From Clostridia bacterium (GTDB lineage: Bacteria > Bacillota > Clostridia > Oscillospirales > CAG-272): a stretch of DNA of 41,229 nt. Both the position numbers and the translations under genes were made by a program. Each line of letters opens with the position of its first letter. Position 1 is the stretch's first letter. The stretch spans positions 1 through 41,229 of the forward strand of contig JAFWAA010000027.1 of assembly GCA_017507905.1 (NCBI GenBank), read 5' to 3'. Of the stretch, positions 1 through 8,896 are shown piece by piece. The notes under the pieces were generated by a model. The model saw only the letters and a list, made by a program, of their open reading frames with translations, was not told the DNA's origin and did no database searches.

Positions 1-2
1 AA

Positions 3-35
3 AGCCCATAGCTCCTTGTAAAGAAGCTACGGGCT
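3..35 (-). terminator. Hairpin at window edge, possible terminator
   Basis: Positions 3-13 and 25-35 form an 11-bp inverted repeat. Read as minus-strand RNA it pairs completely with one G-U wobble; read as plus-strand RNA it has an A-C mismatch. This favours a minus-strand structure. The bases after it on the minus strand are TT at the window edge, so the U-tract cannot be judged. It lies beyond the tRNA terminator, so it may be a second terminator or part of something outside the window. Confidence 0.3.
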
Positions 36-81
36 ATATTGATTATTTTAGGTGAATTGTGATGCCGAAATACTCCGTATT

Positions 82-119
82 AAAAAACAAAACGAACTCC
101 GATTTCTCAAAGTTCGTTT
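82..119 (-). terminator. Terminator of tRNA-Ser
   Basis: Inverted repeat 90-98 / 111-119 (AAACGAACT with AGTTCGTTT), followed on the minus strand by TG and six T. It sits about 10 bases beyond the CCA end of the tRNA, as expected for an intrinsic terminator of a single tRNA gene. Confidence 0.8.
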
Positions 120-129
120 TATTTCCTTT

Positions 130-220
130 TGGCGGAGAAGGTGGGATTTGAACCCACGCGACGCGTTAACGCCCTACGAGATTTCGAGTCACGCCTCTTC
201 GACCACTTGAGTACTTCTCC
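130..220 (-). tRNA. tRNA-Ser(CGA)
   Basis: The minus strand gives a 91-nt tRNA with the CCA end encoded. The acceptor stem is GGAGAAG with CTTCTCC, followed by discriminator G. The D-stem is CTC/GAG, the anticodon loop is CTCGAAA (anticodon CGA, reading UCG), the long variable arm typical of serine tRNAs contains GCGTTAACGC, and the T-arm is GTGGG-TTCAAAT-CCCAC. As drawn, the anticodon stem CGTGA/TCTCG has one T-T mismatch in its middle pair. The gene has its own promoter and terminator, so it is transcribed alone. Confidence 0.93.
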
Positions 221-248
221 ATATCCGTTGCACGGATGCAACTTTTGT

Positions 249-277
249 ATTATAACACACTTTCCCTTGGAATGCAA
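249..277 (-). promoter_or_regulatory. Promoter of tRNA-Ser
   Basis: On the minus strand, -35 TTGCAT (272-277) and -10 TATAAT (249-254) are separated by 17 bp. The expected start site leaves a leader of about 20 nt before the tRNA. Confidence 0.75.
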
Positions 278-354
278 GTGGTTTTTTGAATATTTTTTCA
301 AATTTCTTTTTTTCTCTTTTGATCGCATCATTTCGACAACGGGAGTAACATCAT

Positions 355-383
355 TTGACATATTGAAGATTTTATGGTATAAT
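355..383 (+). promoter_or_regulatory. Consensus promoter of the MATE gene
   Basis: TTGACA (355-360), a 17-bp spacer and TATAAT (378-383), with an extended -10 TG at 375-376. This is a perfect sigma-A promoter and predicts strong constitutive expression unless repressed. No obvious operator palindrome overlaps it. Confidence 0.88.
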
Positions 384-454
384 GACGGTATCATCAGGGG
401 ACGGCGTTCACCCCGCAACGCCCCACTCCATAGGAAGAAGGAGATGACCGAACC

Positions 455-1825
455 GTGAGCTCAAAAAGTCTGTCAAAGGACTTTACACAAGGAAATATTG
501 CGCGGCAGCTTTTGCTCTTTGCCCTGCCCTTTATGGCGTCCAACGCACTGCAAGTACTATACAGCACGATCGACATGATCATCGTTGGAGAGTTTGTGGG
601 TACGCCCGGACTCTCGGCCGTTTCACAGAGCAGCCAGATCGTCAATTTTGCCACGATGGTCTGTCTTGGCTTCTCCAATGCGGGACAGGTCCTTCTGGCG
701 CAAGCCCTCGGCGCGAAAAAGCGGAAGGAAATGAACGACATCATCGGCACGCTTTTCACCTGTATTGCCGCGATTGCACTTCTCTTTACCTGCACGATGC
801 TGCTGGCACAGAGCTGGATATTGGATACGATGAAGATCCCCGCGGAGTCCTACTCCATGGCGCGGGATTATCTCGTGATCTGCACCTCGGGACTGATCTT
901 TACGGCAGGCTACAATATGGTGTCCGCGGTCCTGCGCGGCATGGGAGATGCCAAGCGCCCGTTTTTGTTCATTGGTATCACATTTGCCGTCAATCTCGTG
1001 CTTGACATTCTGTTTACCGGGATCCTCGGTTGGGGTGTGGCAGGCGCCGCTTGGGCAACGATCATCGGCCAGGCGGTATCCTTCGTTTTCTCTTTGTTCT
1101 ATCTTTTCCGCAAAAAGGACTTCTTCGGCTTTGATTTTCAAATACAAAGCTTTGCCCCGAAATGGAAATACGTTGGCATGATCGCCGGGCTCGGTACGCC
1201 TATGGCAATTCAATCCGGCTGCATCAATCTTTCCATGCTTGTCGTCAACGCCATGATCAACGAGATCGGCGTTGTGGCCTCTGCAACCTTTGGCGTCGGG
1301 GTCAGGATCGATGACATTGTAAACAAGATCTCGCAGGGGATACAGTACGCCGCCGTCCCGATGATCAGCCAAAACATCGGCGCCGCGAAGCCTGAGCGTG
1401 CAAAGCGGGTGGTTCACGTTGCATGGATCTACTCGGCGGCCTTGACGGTCTTCTTTATGCTGCTGTACGTAACGCTTGGAAAATACCTCTTTATGATCTT
1501 CTCGGACGATCCCCTGGTTCACGGAATGTCCGGCGAGTTTATCCGAGCGATCCTTTGGATGTTCCCTGCCTTTTCCGTCATGCGCGGAAGCGGCGCCTTT
1601 ATCCAGGGCATCGGCAACGCCAAGCTGAGCATGGTTTTGGCCCTCTTGGACGGAGTGGTGCTCCGCATTGGTCTTAGCTGGCTCTTTGGTCTTTTCTTTG
1701 GCTGGGGCTTCTTCGGCTTTGTGCTGGGTTACGGTCTTGCTCCTTACGGATACGCGATCCCAAGCATGATCTACTTCCTGGCCGGAAAATGGCAGAAGCG
1801 AAAGGTCTTGGCGGAAGATATTTGA
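455..1825 (+). CDS. MATE family multidrug/cation antiporter
   Basis: A 456-aa polytopic membrane protein with the usual length and about 12 hydrophobic segments of the multidrug and toxic compound extrusion family (NorM/DinF relatives). It is expected to export drugs or metabolites in exchange for Na+ or H+. Family-like segments are the N-terminal 'IARQLLLFALPFMASNALQ' and the later glycine-rich helices. The start is GTG at 455, with AAGGAG at 438-443 eleven bases upstream. An ATG at 444 opens only a four-codon ORF whose TGA overlaps the GTG. The gene stands alone between a consensus promoter and a strong terminator. The substrate cannot be predicted. Confidence 0.9.
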   Translation: MSSKSLSKDFTQGNIARQLLLFALPFMASNALQVLYSTIDMIIVGEFVGTPGLSAVSQSSQIVNFATMVCLGFSNAGQVLLAQALGAKKRKEMNDIIGTLFTCIAAIALLFTCTMLLAQSWILDTMKIPAESYSMARDYLVICTSGLIFTAGYNMVSAVLRGMGDAKRPFLFIGITFAVNLVLDILFTGILGWGVAGAAWATIIGQAVSFVFSLFYLFRKKDFFGFDFQIQSFAPKWKYVGMIAGLGTPMAIQSGCINLSMLVVNAMINEIGVVASATFGVGVRIDDIVNKISQGIQYAAVPMISQNIGAAKPERAKRVVHVAWIYSAALTVFFMLLYVTLGKYLFMIFSDDPLVHGMSGEFIRAILWMFPAFSVMRGSGAFIQGIGNAKLSMVLALLDGVVLRIGLSWLFGLFFGWGFFGFVLGYGLAPYGYAIPSMIYFLAGKWQKRKVLAEDI

Positions 1826-1836
1826 TTTGCGCGAAT

Positions 1837-1884
1837 AAAAACCCCCGCCCTCCTGCTACGGCAGGAGGGCGGGGATCGTTTTTT
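1837..1884. terminator. Bidirectional terminator, MATE gene and M28 peptidase
   Basis: Perfect 14-bp GC-rich stem 1843-1856 / 1861-1874 with loop TACG. It is followed by TTTTTT on the plus strand (1879-1884) and by TTTTT on the minus strand (complement of 1837-1841). It serves the two convergent genes. Confidence 0.92.
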
Positions 1885-1894
1885 ATCGGCTCGC

Positions 1895-3121
1895 TCACGC
1901 CTTCTTGCGCTTGCGGAGCAGATATTCGTCAAGCAGTTCCTTGACGTTGTCGGGGATCTCTCTTGCGACGGGACACATCACCGCATTCGCCATGCGCGAG
2001 GCAAAGGCCGTGATAAAATCGATGTCCTTTTGCATCTGCTCGGCCTTCATCACGGCCGCCGTATCGTAGCGGTTGTGAATCGGGGCCAGATCCCTTCCCG
2101 CGGCGCGCGCAAAGGAGATCGCCGGCACGCCCTTGTCGGCAAAAGGCGTGGAATCGCTGGAATAAACGTCCTGATAAGCCTTTACCTGGAATCCCAGCTC
2201 ATCGCCAAGATAGCTGACGTAATGCACCAGGGGCTTCTCTGCCGTTGCGCAGGCGATGAACTTGCCCATGATGCAGCCGATCATGTCGAGATTGATCACG
2301 AGCGCTGCGTTCTTCAGCTCCTCCTCATGCTTTTCGCAATAGGCCTTGGAGCCGAGCAGACCGCGCTCCTCGCTTCCGCAGAAGATAAAGCGCATACTGT
2401 ACCGCGGCGTATTCTTGGAGAAATACTCCGCCATGGAAAGAAGTCCAACGCAGCCCGACATATTGTCGTACGCTCCCTGCGAGAGCGAGGTGCTGTCGTA
2501 ATGCGCGGTAAAGAGGATCTGCTGATCGATCTCGCCCTTGACGTCCGCGATGACGTTGTGGGAGCTTCCCTTGTATTCGTCCTGCTTGAGCGTGATCTTC
2601 GCCGTTTTTGCCCCCTTGTTGATGATGGCAACGGCGTCCTTGGCGTTGATGTTGACGCCCGGGATCTTTTCGCCCTTGGACACGTAGGAGCGAAGCTCTC
2701 GCTGGTCAATATCGTGATCGGCAAAATTGACGTTTCCATCGTAAGAGATAAAGCCAACGGCACCATTCTCCAAAAGATCGCGGTATCTCCAATAGCCGAG
2801 ATAGCCGTCAAAGAGGACGATCTTTCCGCGGCAGAGCGAAAGCGAATAGCGATCCCCCTCGGTCAGATAGTAAAGCGGTGCCTCTACCTCGCCGCAGCCT
2901 GCGCAAAGATAGCCTCGGCAAGCGATCTCCTCGCCGTCTACCGTAAGCGATGCCTTTTGAATGGTGGCCATATCCACCTCAAAGTCCTCAAGACGGGCCG
3001 AAAGGCCAAGCTCGGCGCACACGCTCTGCAGATACTTGGCCGTGCGAAGCTCCTCTTGGCTTCCTCCCATGCGTACGTATGCGGTTTCGGTAAAGATCCG
3101 CTCGATCAGCTCCGATTTCAT
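1895..3121 (-). CDS. M28 family metallopeptidase
   Basis: A 408-aa protein of peptidase family M28 (two-zinc aminopeptidases). The visible ligand set is AHYDS (H207, D209), the YDN aspartate (D219), the EE pair at 251-252, D279 in NLDM, and H349 in PIHNRYD. Residues about 80-190 form an inserted region resembling a protease-associated (PA) domain between the N-terminal segment and the catalytic core. I see no signal peptide, so it probably acts in the cytosol on peptides. The ATG at 3121 overlaps the TGA of the upstream gene (ATGA, 4 bp), which fixes the start and implies translational coupling. The tail is lysine/arginine-rich. Confidence 0.88.
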   Translation of the reverse strand: MKSELIERIFTETAYVRMGGSQEELRTAKYLQSVCAELGLSARLEDFEVDMATIQKASLTVDGEEIACRGYLCAGCGEVEAPLYYLTEGDRYSLSLCRGKIVLFDGYLGYWRYRDLLENGAVGFISYDGNVNFADHDIDQRELRSYVSKGEKIPGVNINAKDAVAIINKGAKTAKITLKQDEYKGSSHNVIADVKGEIDQQILFTAHYDSTSLSQGAYDNMSGCVGLLSMAEYFSKNTPRYSMRFIFCGSEERGLLGSKAYCEKHEEELKNAALVINLDMIGCIMGKFIACATAEKPLVHYVSYLGDELGFQVKAYQDVYSSDSTPFADKGVPAISFARAAGRDLAPIHNRYDTAAVMKAEQMQKDIDFITAFASRMANAVMCPVAREIPDNVKELLDEYLLRKRKKA

Positions 3122-3684
3122 GTTTCGTTTTCCTTTCCGTAGTTCCTTTTTTGAATGATGGGTCCGTTTTTCTTGAGCCAGCCGTTCCATTTGCGGTATT
3201 CGGGGCAAACCGAATAGAGCAGCTCGTAAAAGCGCTTGGAGTGGTTCATCTCCCGCCTGTGGCAAAGCTCGTGCGCCACAACGGCGTCCAGCACCTCGGG
3301 CGGTGCAAGCATGAGGAGACAGTTAAAGTTGAGATTGCCGCTTGAGGAGCAGCTTCCCCAACGCGTTTTCTGGTGACGGATCGTAATGCGCCCGTAGCTT
3401 ACGCCAAGGCGCTCGGCGTAATATCGCACGCGACCGGGGATCACGCGCCTTGCACGCTCGGCAAGCGCCAAAAGCTCTTCGTGCGTCAGCGGCTTTACCT
3501 CTGCCATCGCGCGCTCCTTCTCGGCAAGACGGGCAAGCTGCTTCTCGATCCAATCGGTATGCTCAAGCACAAAGCGGCGGATCGCCTCCTCGCGCATTTG
3601 CTTCGGTGCGCGCACGAGCACGCTCCCGTTTTTGATCTGCAGGGAAACCGTTTTGCGGTCGCTTCGCAGGACGGTATAGGTCAC
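3118..3684 (-). CDS. YgjP-like (DUF45) zinc metalloprotease
   Basis: A 188-aa protein of the YgjP/WLM-like metallopeptidase family. The zinc motif HELCH is at residues 138-142 and is preceded by the family's WGSCS segment at 109-113. I chose the GTG at 3684 because AAAGGAGG lies 7 bases upstream; an ATG further upstream (3768) lies against the end of guaB and would add 28 low-complexity residues. The stop overlaps the ATG of the M28 peptidase, so the two putative peptidases are one transcription and translation unit. The physiological substrate of the family is poorly defined. Confidence 0.85.
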   Translation of the reverse strand: MTYTVLRSDRKTVSLQIKNGSVLVRAPKQMREEAIRRFVLEHTDWIEKQLARLAEKERAMAEVKPLTHEELLALAERARRVIPGRVRYYAERLGVSYGRITIRHQKTRWGSCSSSGNLNFNCLLMLAPPEVLDAVVAHELCHRREMNHSKRFYELLYSVCPEYRKWNGWLKKNGPIIQKRNYGKENET

Positions 3685-3716
3685 GTCCTCGCCTCCTTTC
3701 CCCTTTCCCTCCCGGG

Positions 3717-3751
3717 AAAAGATCCCCCTCCGCAGCATAGCGAAGGGGGAT
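3717..3751 (-). terminator. Terminator of guaB
   Basis: Stem 3722-3733 / 3740-3751 (ATCCCCCTTCGC with GCGGAGGGGGAT, including wobble pairs) around a 6-base loop. On the minus strand it is followed by CTTTTCCC. The T-tract is short, so read-through into the YgjP-like gene is possible. Confidence 0.65.
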
Positions 3752-3764
3752 AATTGCACCCGGA

Positions 3765-5292
<1,528 letters not shown>

Positions 5293-5358
5293 CACAAAAT
5301 TTCGTTTTTTTCCGAAAAGCGGGAAAAAGTATAAGCATTATTCTATATTTTATCATCA

Positions 5359-5408
5359 CGCGCACGCGTGCGCGCGCAAAAACGCGCGCAAAAAACGCGC
5401 GCACAAAA
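5359..5408 (-). repeat. CGCGCGCA(n) direct repeats and 16-bp palindrome, likely lnt terminator
   Basis: A perfect palindrome CGCGCACGCGTGCGCG (5359-5374) runs into three near-identical units: 5371-5382, 5383-5395 and 5396-5408, each CGCGCGC followed by an A-rich run. On the minus strand, starting just past the lnt stop, this reads as self-complementary GCGCGC blocks separated by TTTTTT and TTTTT. Adjacent blocks can pair and be followed by a T-run, so it probably terminates lnt transcription. Confidence 0.6.
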
Positions 5409-5410
5409 TC

Positions 5411-7003
5411 TCAGAGCGGATCCTGCGCGTCAAGGCTTTTTCGGTTCCTTTCCCAAAGGAAGGACAGAAGGAGCAAAAGCAGATAAAACGCAAGGCAAAG
5501 ATAAACGAACAGATTGCCGACGGCGCGGTAGAACGTGCCTCCGCAGCCGACGGTCAGGCTTCCCGAAAGGTAGCCCTCCTCAAGGGGCGGAAGAAGCCCG
5601 AGCGTCTCTCCCCTTGCCGTGATCAGCGCGGATACCCCCGTGTTGGCGGCGCGCGCCACGGGAAGCCCATTCTCCACCGCACGCAGGCGAGCCTGCGCCA
5701 TGTGCATATAAACGGCCGCCGAATCGCGGAACCAGGAATCGTTCGTGCCGAGAGCGATCATCTCGGCTCCGTCGCGTGCGGCGTCAAGCGCCAGCACCTC
5801 GTAGATGGAGTCGAAGCAGACCAGGCCCCCGATCTGCGTCCCGTCCACCGTAAACAAATTGGAATCCGTGCCGGGCGTGAGATCCTCCTCCAGCATGGAG
5901 ATATTGGCAAGGAAAGGCAAAAGAGCGGTGATCACGCCGCGCATGGGAACGTACTCGCCAAAGGGGACAAGATGCCGCTTGGCGTAAACGTCCTCGCGAA
6001 TGCTCCCGTCGGGATCGATCTGATAGAGGGCGTTGTATTCCCCGCTTTCGCTCCGATAGATCGCGCCGACGAGCAGCGTTACGCCGCACTCGCGCGCAAG
6101 ATCCGAAACGTACTGCGAATAGAGCGTGCTTTGGTTCAGCGCATACGGGATCGCCGTCTCGGCCCAGACCACGATCTCGGCTCCCTCGGCAGCAGCCTGC
6201 CGCGTAAGACGGGCGTGCACCTCGCGGACGTGCTCCCCCGTGGAGGAGTCCCACTTCTCGTGCGAATCGATATTGCCTTGAATGACGGCAACCGAAACGG
6301 TCTCGCCCTTCTCGGGCAGCGCCATGCGAATGCCGCCGAAAAGGAGCATGGAGAGCACGCAAGCCCCTGCCGTGATCCCGCAAAGCAGAGCGCGCGCTCG
6401 GGAGAGCAGAACGCAGGCAAGCAAGCCGTTGACCAAAAGGATCATAAAGCTGACGAAATACGAGCCGAGAAGCGAGGCGTTCTGCAGAATGGGCAGACAC
6501 TCCACCTGCCCCAGAGCCAGTCTTCCCCAGGGAACGCCCGTCCAGCCAAGCGTCGAGGACCACTCAAAGACCGTCCAAAGCGCGGCAAACACGAAGGGGC
6601 GAAGCATGGGGGCGCGCTGAAAGATCCCCCGTCCCGCAAGAAGGCGGTACAGAAGAAAGACCAAGCCGCCCGGGATCGCCTGCAGGAGCGAAAGGCCAAG
6701 CCAGCCCGCAAGCACGACGCCAACCGAGGCGGCGTTGTCAAGACCGGCAAAATCCAACGGATACAATTGGAAAAACCAATGGTAGATCACAAGGTAATAG
6801 GCGTAGACCGTCAAAAAGCCGTAGCCGTAGGCCTTGCGAAGCGAGACGCCGCGATCCTCAAGCAGGCGGTAAACGCCGAGAAGCATGGGGATCATGGTGA
6901 ACCACTGCAAAAAGCCGATCTGCGGCAGGACCAGGGTAAGAGCGGTCAGGAGTCCGCCCAAAAGCATCAGCAAAAGCGACCTTCGCTGCTCGGATACCGT
7001 CAC
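5411..7003 (-). CDS. lnt: Apolipoprotein N-acyltransferase (Lnt)
   Basis: A 530-aa membrane protein with several hydrophobic segments in the first 220 residues, followed by a nitrilase-fold (CN hydrolase) domain. The catalytic triad matches the Lnt pattern: E282 in WAETAIP, K342 in AKRHLVPFGEY, C396 in GLVCFDS. Family members transfer an acyl chain from phospholipid to the amino group of lipoprotein cysteines. The start is GTG with purine-rich GGGAGGGAAGGA upstream. It lies 40 bases after rluA and is probably co-transcribed with upp-rluA. The family is best known from diderms and Actinobacteria, so its presence here is notable. Confidence 0.92.
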   Translation of the reverse strand: MTVSEQRRSLLLMLLGGLLTALTLVLPQIGFLQWFTMIPMLLGVYRLLEDRGVSLRKAYGYGFLTVYAYYLVIYHWFFQLYPLDFAGLDNAASVGVVLAGWLGLSLLQAIPGGLVFLLYRLLAGRGIFQRAPMLRPFVFAALWTVFEWSSTLGWTGVPWGRLALGQVECLPILQNASLLGSYFVSFMILLVNGLLACVLLSRARALLCGITAGACVLSMLLFGGIRMALPEKGETVSVAVIQGNIDSHEKWDSSTGEHVREVHARLTRQAAAEGAEIVVWAETAIPYALNQSTLYSQYVSDLARECGVTLLVGAIYRSESGEYNALYQIDPDGSIREDVYAKRHLVPFGEYVPMRGVITALLPFLANISMLEEDLTPGTDSNLFTVDGTQIGGLVCFDSIYEVLALDAARDGAEMIALGTNDSWFRDSAAVYMHMAQARLRAVENGLPVARAANTGVSALITARGETLGLLPPLEEGYLSGSLTVGCGGTFYRAVGNLFVYLCLAFYLLLLLLSFLWERNRKSLDAQDPL

Positions 7004-7043
7004 GTTCCTTCCCTCCCTTCGTGATGGTCAGCGCATACGCGTG

Positions 7044-8009
7044 TTATGCGTCTTCAAATTCGGATAAAAACCAGATCTCGCTGCGGTCAAGCGCAAAGCT
7101 TCGTCCGTTCAGATACTGCAAGGCGCCGCTATCCTCCCGAAAGGCAAATTCCAGACGGAAGGCGTAGAGTGCCTGGTGCTTATATCCCTTTTCACGGTCG
7201 TCGCGGTTGACGCCGTATTTTCCGTCTCCCACCAAGGGGTGGCCGATGTGCGCCATGTGGGCGCGGATCTGGTGCGTGCGTCCCGTGACCAGCTCGACCT
7301 CAAGCAGGCTCTTGTCCTCCCGCTCGCTCAGGACGCGGTATTTCGTGATGATCTCCTTAAACCCGGGCTTGCGCACGTCCGAGATCTCCACGAGGTTGTC
7401 CTCGCTGTTCTTTCTGAGCCAGGCCGTAAGCGTGGCGCGACGGGGCTTCGGACAGCCGTGAACGGCACAAAGATAAAACTTGCGCACCTCGTCGTTGCGG
7501 ATCTTCTCGTTCATCACGCGCAGGGCCTCTGCCGTCTTGGCCGCGATCACGATGCCGCCCGTGTTGCGGTCGATGCGGTTGCAGAGCGCGGGCGCAAAGG
7601 ATTGCTCCGCCTCGGGATCGTACTCCCCCTTCTGGGCAAGATAGGCCTTGACGTGCATGATCAGCGTGTTCTCGGCCGCGGCGGTATCCTCGTGCACGAG
7701 AACGCCGGGGCGCTTGTTGAGCAAAAGGATATGCTCGTCCTCATACAGAATATTCAGCTTTGGGCGAATGCGGAAAAGCGCGGACTGATCCGTTTCCGGC
7801 GAGGCAAAGAATTCCTCGCGGATAAAGAGCTGGATCTCGTCTCCCTCACAGAGCATATAGCTCTGCTGGGTACGCGCACGGTTGACCTTGATCTTCTTTG
7901 TGCGAATGTATTTGTAGAGCAAGGACGTGGGAAGCCCCTTGACGGCCTTGGACAGGAACTTGTCCAGCCGCTGTCCTGCATCGTTACGGCCAACGGTAAT
8001 GGATCTCAT
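7044..8009 (-). CDS. RluA/RluD family pseudouridine synthase
   Basis: A 321-aa protein with an N-terminal S4 RNA-binding domain (residues about 12-65) and the RluA-type catalytic domain. The signature CNRIDRNTGG carries the catalytic aspartate at D147. It isomerises uridines in rRNA or tRNA; the exact site cannot be told from sequence. The ATG at 8009 is the first good start, with TTG at 8018 as an alternative. Neither has an adjacent Shine-Dalgarno. The nearest AAGGAG is 47 bases upstream, beyond a GC-rich hairpin. It probably shares a transcript with upp and lnt. Confidence 0.92.
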   Translation of the reverse strand: MRSITVGRNDAGQRLDKFLSKAVKGLPTSLLYKYIRTKKIKVNRARTQQSYMLCEGDEIQLFIREEFFASPETDQSALFRIRPKLNILYEDEHILLLNKRPGVLVHEDTAAAENTLIMHVKAYLAQKGEYDPEAEQSFAPALCNRIDRNTGGIVIAAKTAEALRVMNEKIRNDEVRKFYLCAVHGCPKPRRATLTAWLRKNSEDNLVEISDVRKPGFKEIITKYRVLSEREDKSLLEVELVTGRTHQIRAHMAHIGHPLVGDGKYGVNRDDREKGYKHQALYAFRLEFAFREDSGALQYLNGRSFALDRSEIWFLSEFEDA

Positions 8010-8020
8010 CAGCAACAATG

Positions 8021-8053
8021 GGGGCTGCCGACCGAGGCCGGTGCGGCAGTCCC
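8021..8053 (-). promoter_or_regulatory. Hairpin between the AAGGAG and the start of rluA
   Basis: Arms 8021-8034 and 8039-8053 pair over roughly 13 bp with small interruptions around a loop of AGGC (GGG-CTGCCG-ACCG with CGGT-CGGCAG-CCC). No T-run follows on either strand, so it is unlikely to be a terminator. AAGGAG at 8057-8062 lies immediately 5' of it on the minus strand and the rluA ATG 11 bases 3'. It could bring the two together or control initiation. Confidence 0.5.
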
Positions 8054-8069
8054 ATTCTCCTTGTCAGAT

Positions 8070-8699
8070 TTAGAGTGTACCGAAGATGCGGTCTCCCGCG
8101 TCTCCAAGTCCGGGCAGAATATAGGCGTGATCGTTGAGGCACTCGTCAAGAGCGGCGGCGTAGATATCCACGTCGGGGTGCTCCTCCTGCAGTCTCTTTA
8201 CGCCCTCGGGAGATGCCACAAGGCACATAAAGCGGATCTGCTTGCAGCCGCGCTTCTTGATCATGGTGATGGCATCGGCGGCAGATCCTCCCGTTGCCAG
8301 CATCGGATCGACCAGGATCACGATGCGATCCTCAATGTCGGGCGGAAGCTTGCAGTAATACTCCACCGGCGCGTGCGTTTTCTCGTCGCGGTAAAGACCG
8401 ATGTGGCCCACCTTGGCAACGGGGATCAGACGGAGAAGCCCGTCCACCATACCAAGTCCCGCGCGCAGAATGGGCACGATTGCAAGCTTTTTGCCGCTGA
8501 TCATCTTTGCCTTCATCTTGGTCAGGGGCGTTTCGATGGTAACCTCACCCAGAGGCAGATCTCTCGTCAGCTCGTAGCCCATCAGCATGGCGATCTCCTC
8601 GAGCAGCTCGCGAAAATCCTTGGAGCCCGTCTTCTTGTTGCGCATAATGGAAAGCTTGTGTGTAATCAGGGGATGATCCAGAATATAGAGTTCACTCAT
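8070..8699 (-). CDS. upp: Uracil phosphoribosyltransferase
   Basis: A 209-aa enzyme, exactly the usual family length, that converts uracil and PRPP to UMP in pyrimidine salvage. The PRPP-binding loop [11 protein letters not shown] is at residues 130-140, and the C-terminal [10 protein letters not shown] uracil-binding segment is present. The ATG at 8699 follows AAAGGAGAG. An upstream ATG-less extension would add 44 residues across the promoter and is rejected. It is the first gene of the upp-rluA-lnt run. Confidence 0.98.
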   Translation of the reverse strand: MSELYILDHPLITHKLSIMRNKKTGSKDFRELLEEIAMLMGYELTRDLPLGEVTIETPLTKMKAKMISGKKLAIVPILRAGLGMVDGLLRLIPVAKVGHIGLYRDEKTHAPVEYYCKLPPDIEDRIVILVDPMLATGGSAADAITMIKKRGCKQIRFMCLVASPEGVKRLQEEHPDVDIYAAALDECLNDHAYILPGLGDAGDRIFGTL

Positions 8700-8766
8700 G
8701 TTTACCCTCTCCTTTTCCTCATTGAACCGAGCGTTTTCATCGCACGGGGTTTCGGTTGATAAGACC

Positions 8767-8795
8767 ATTATACAACGGATTGCCGTTTTTTTCAA
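8767..8795 (-). promoter_or_regulatory. Promoter of upp
   Basis: On the minus strand, TTGAAA (8790-8795), 17 bp, TATAAT (8767-8772). It is divergent from the mtaB promoter about 40 bp away. Confidence 0.8.
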
Positions 8796-8837
8796 GGGAA
8801 TTTTGCAAAATATCCGTGGCTTTTTTCGCAAAAAACA

Positions 8838-8866
8838 TTTACAAGGGAGAAAAAATATGTTAAAAT
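8838..8866 (+). promoter_or_regulatory. Promoter of mtaB
   Basis: TTTACA (8838-8843), 17 bp, TAAAAT (8861-8866), with extended -10 TG at 8858-8859. Confidence 0.7.
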
Positions 8867-8896
8867 AGATAAGATTATAGGGAAAGGAGCAGAGGC

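Noticed and set aside
8009-8055. A 23-codon leader ORF beginning at ATG 8055 and overlapping the start of rluA
   Set aside because: Only one base separates it from AAGGAG, too close for normal initiation, and its codons lie inside the hairpin.
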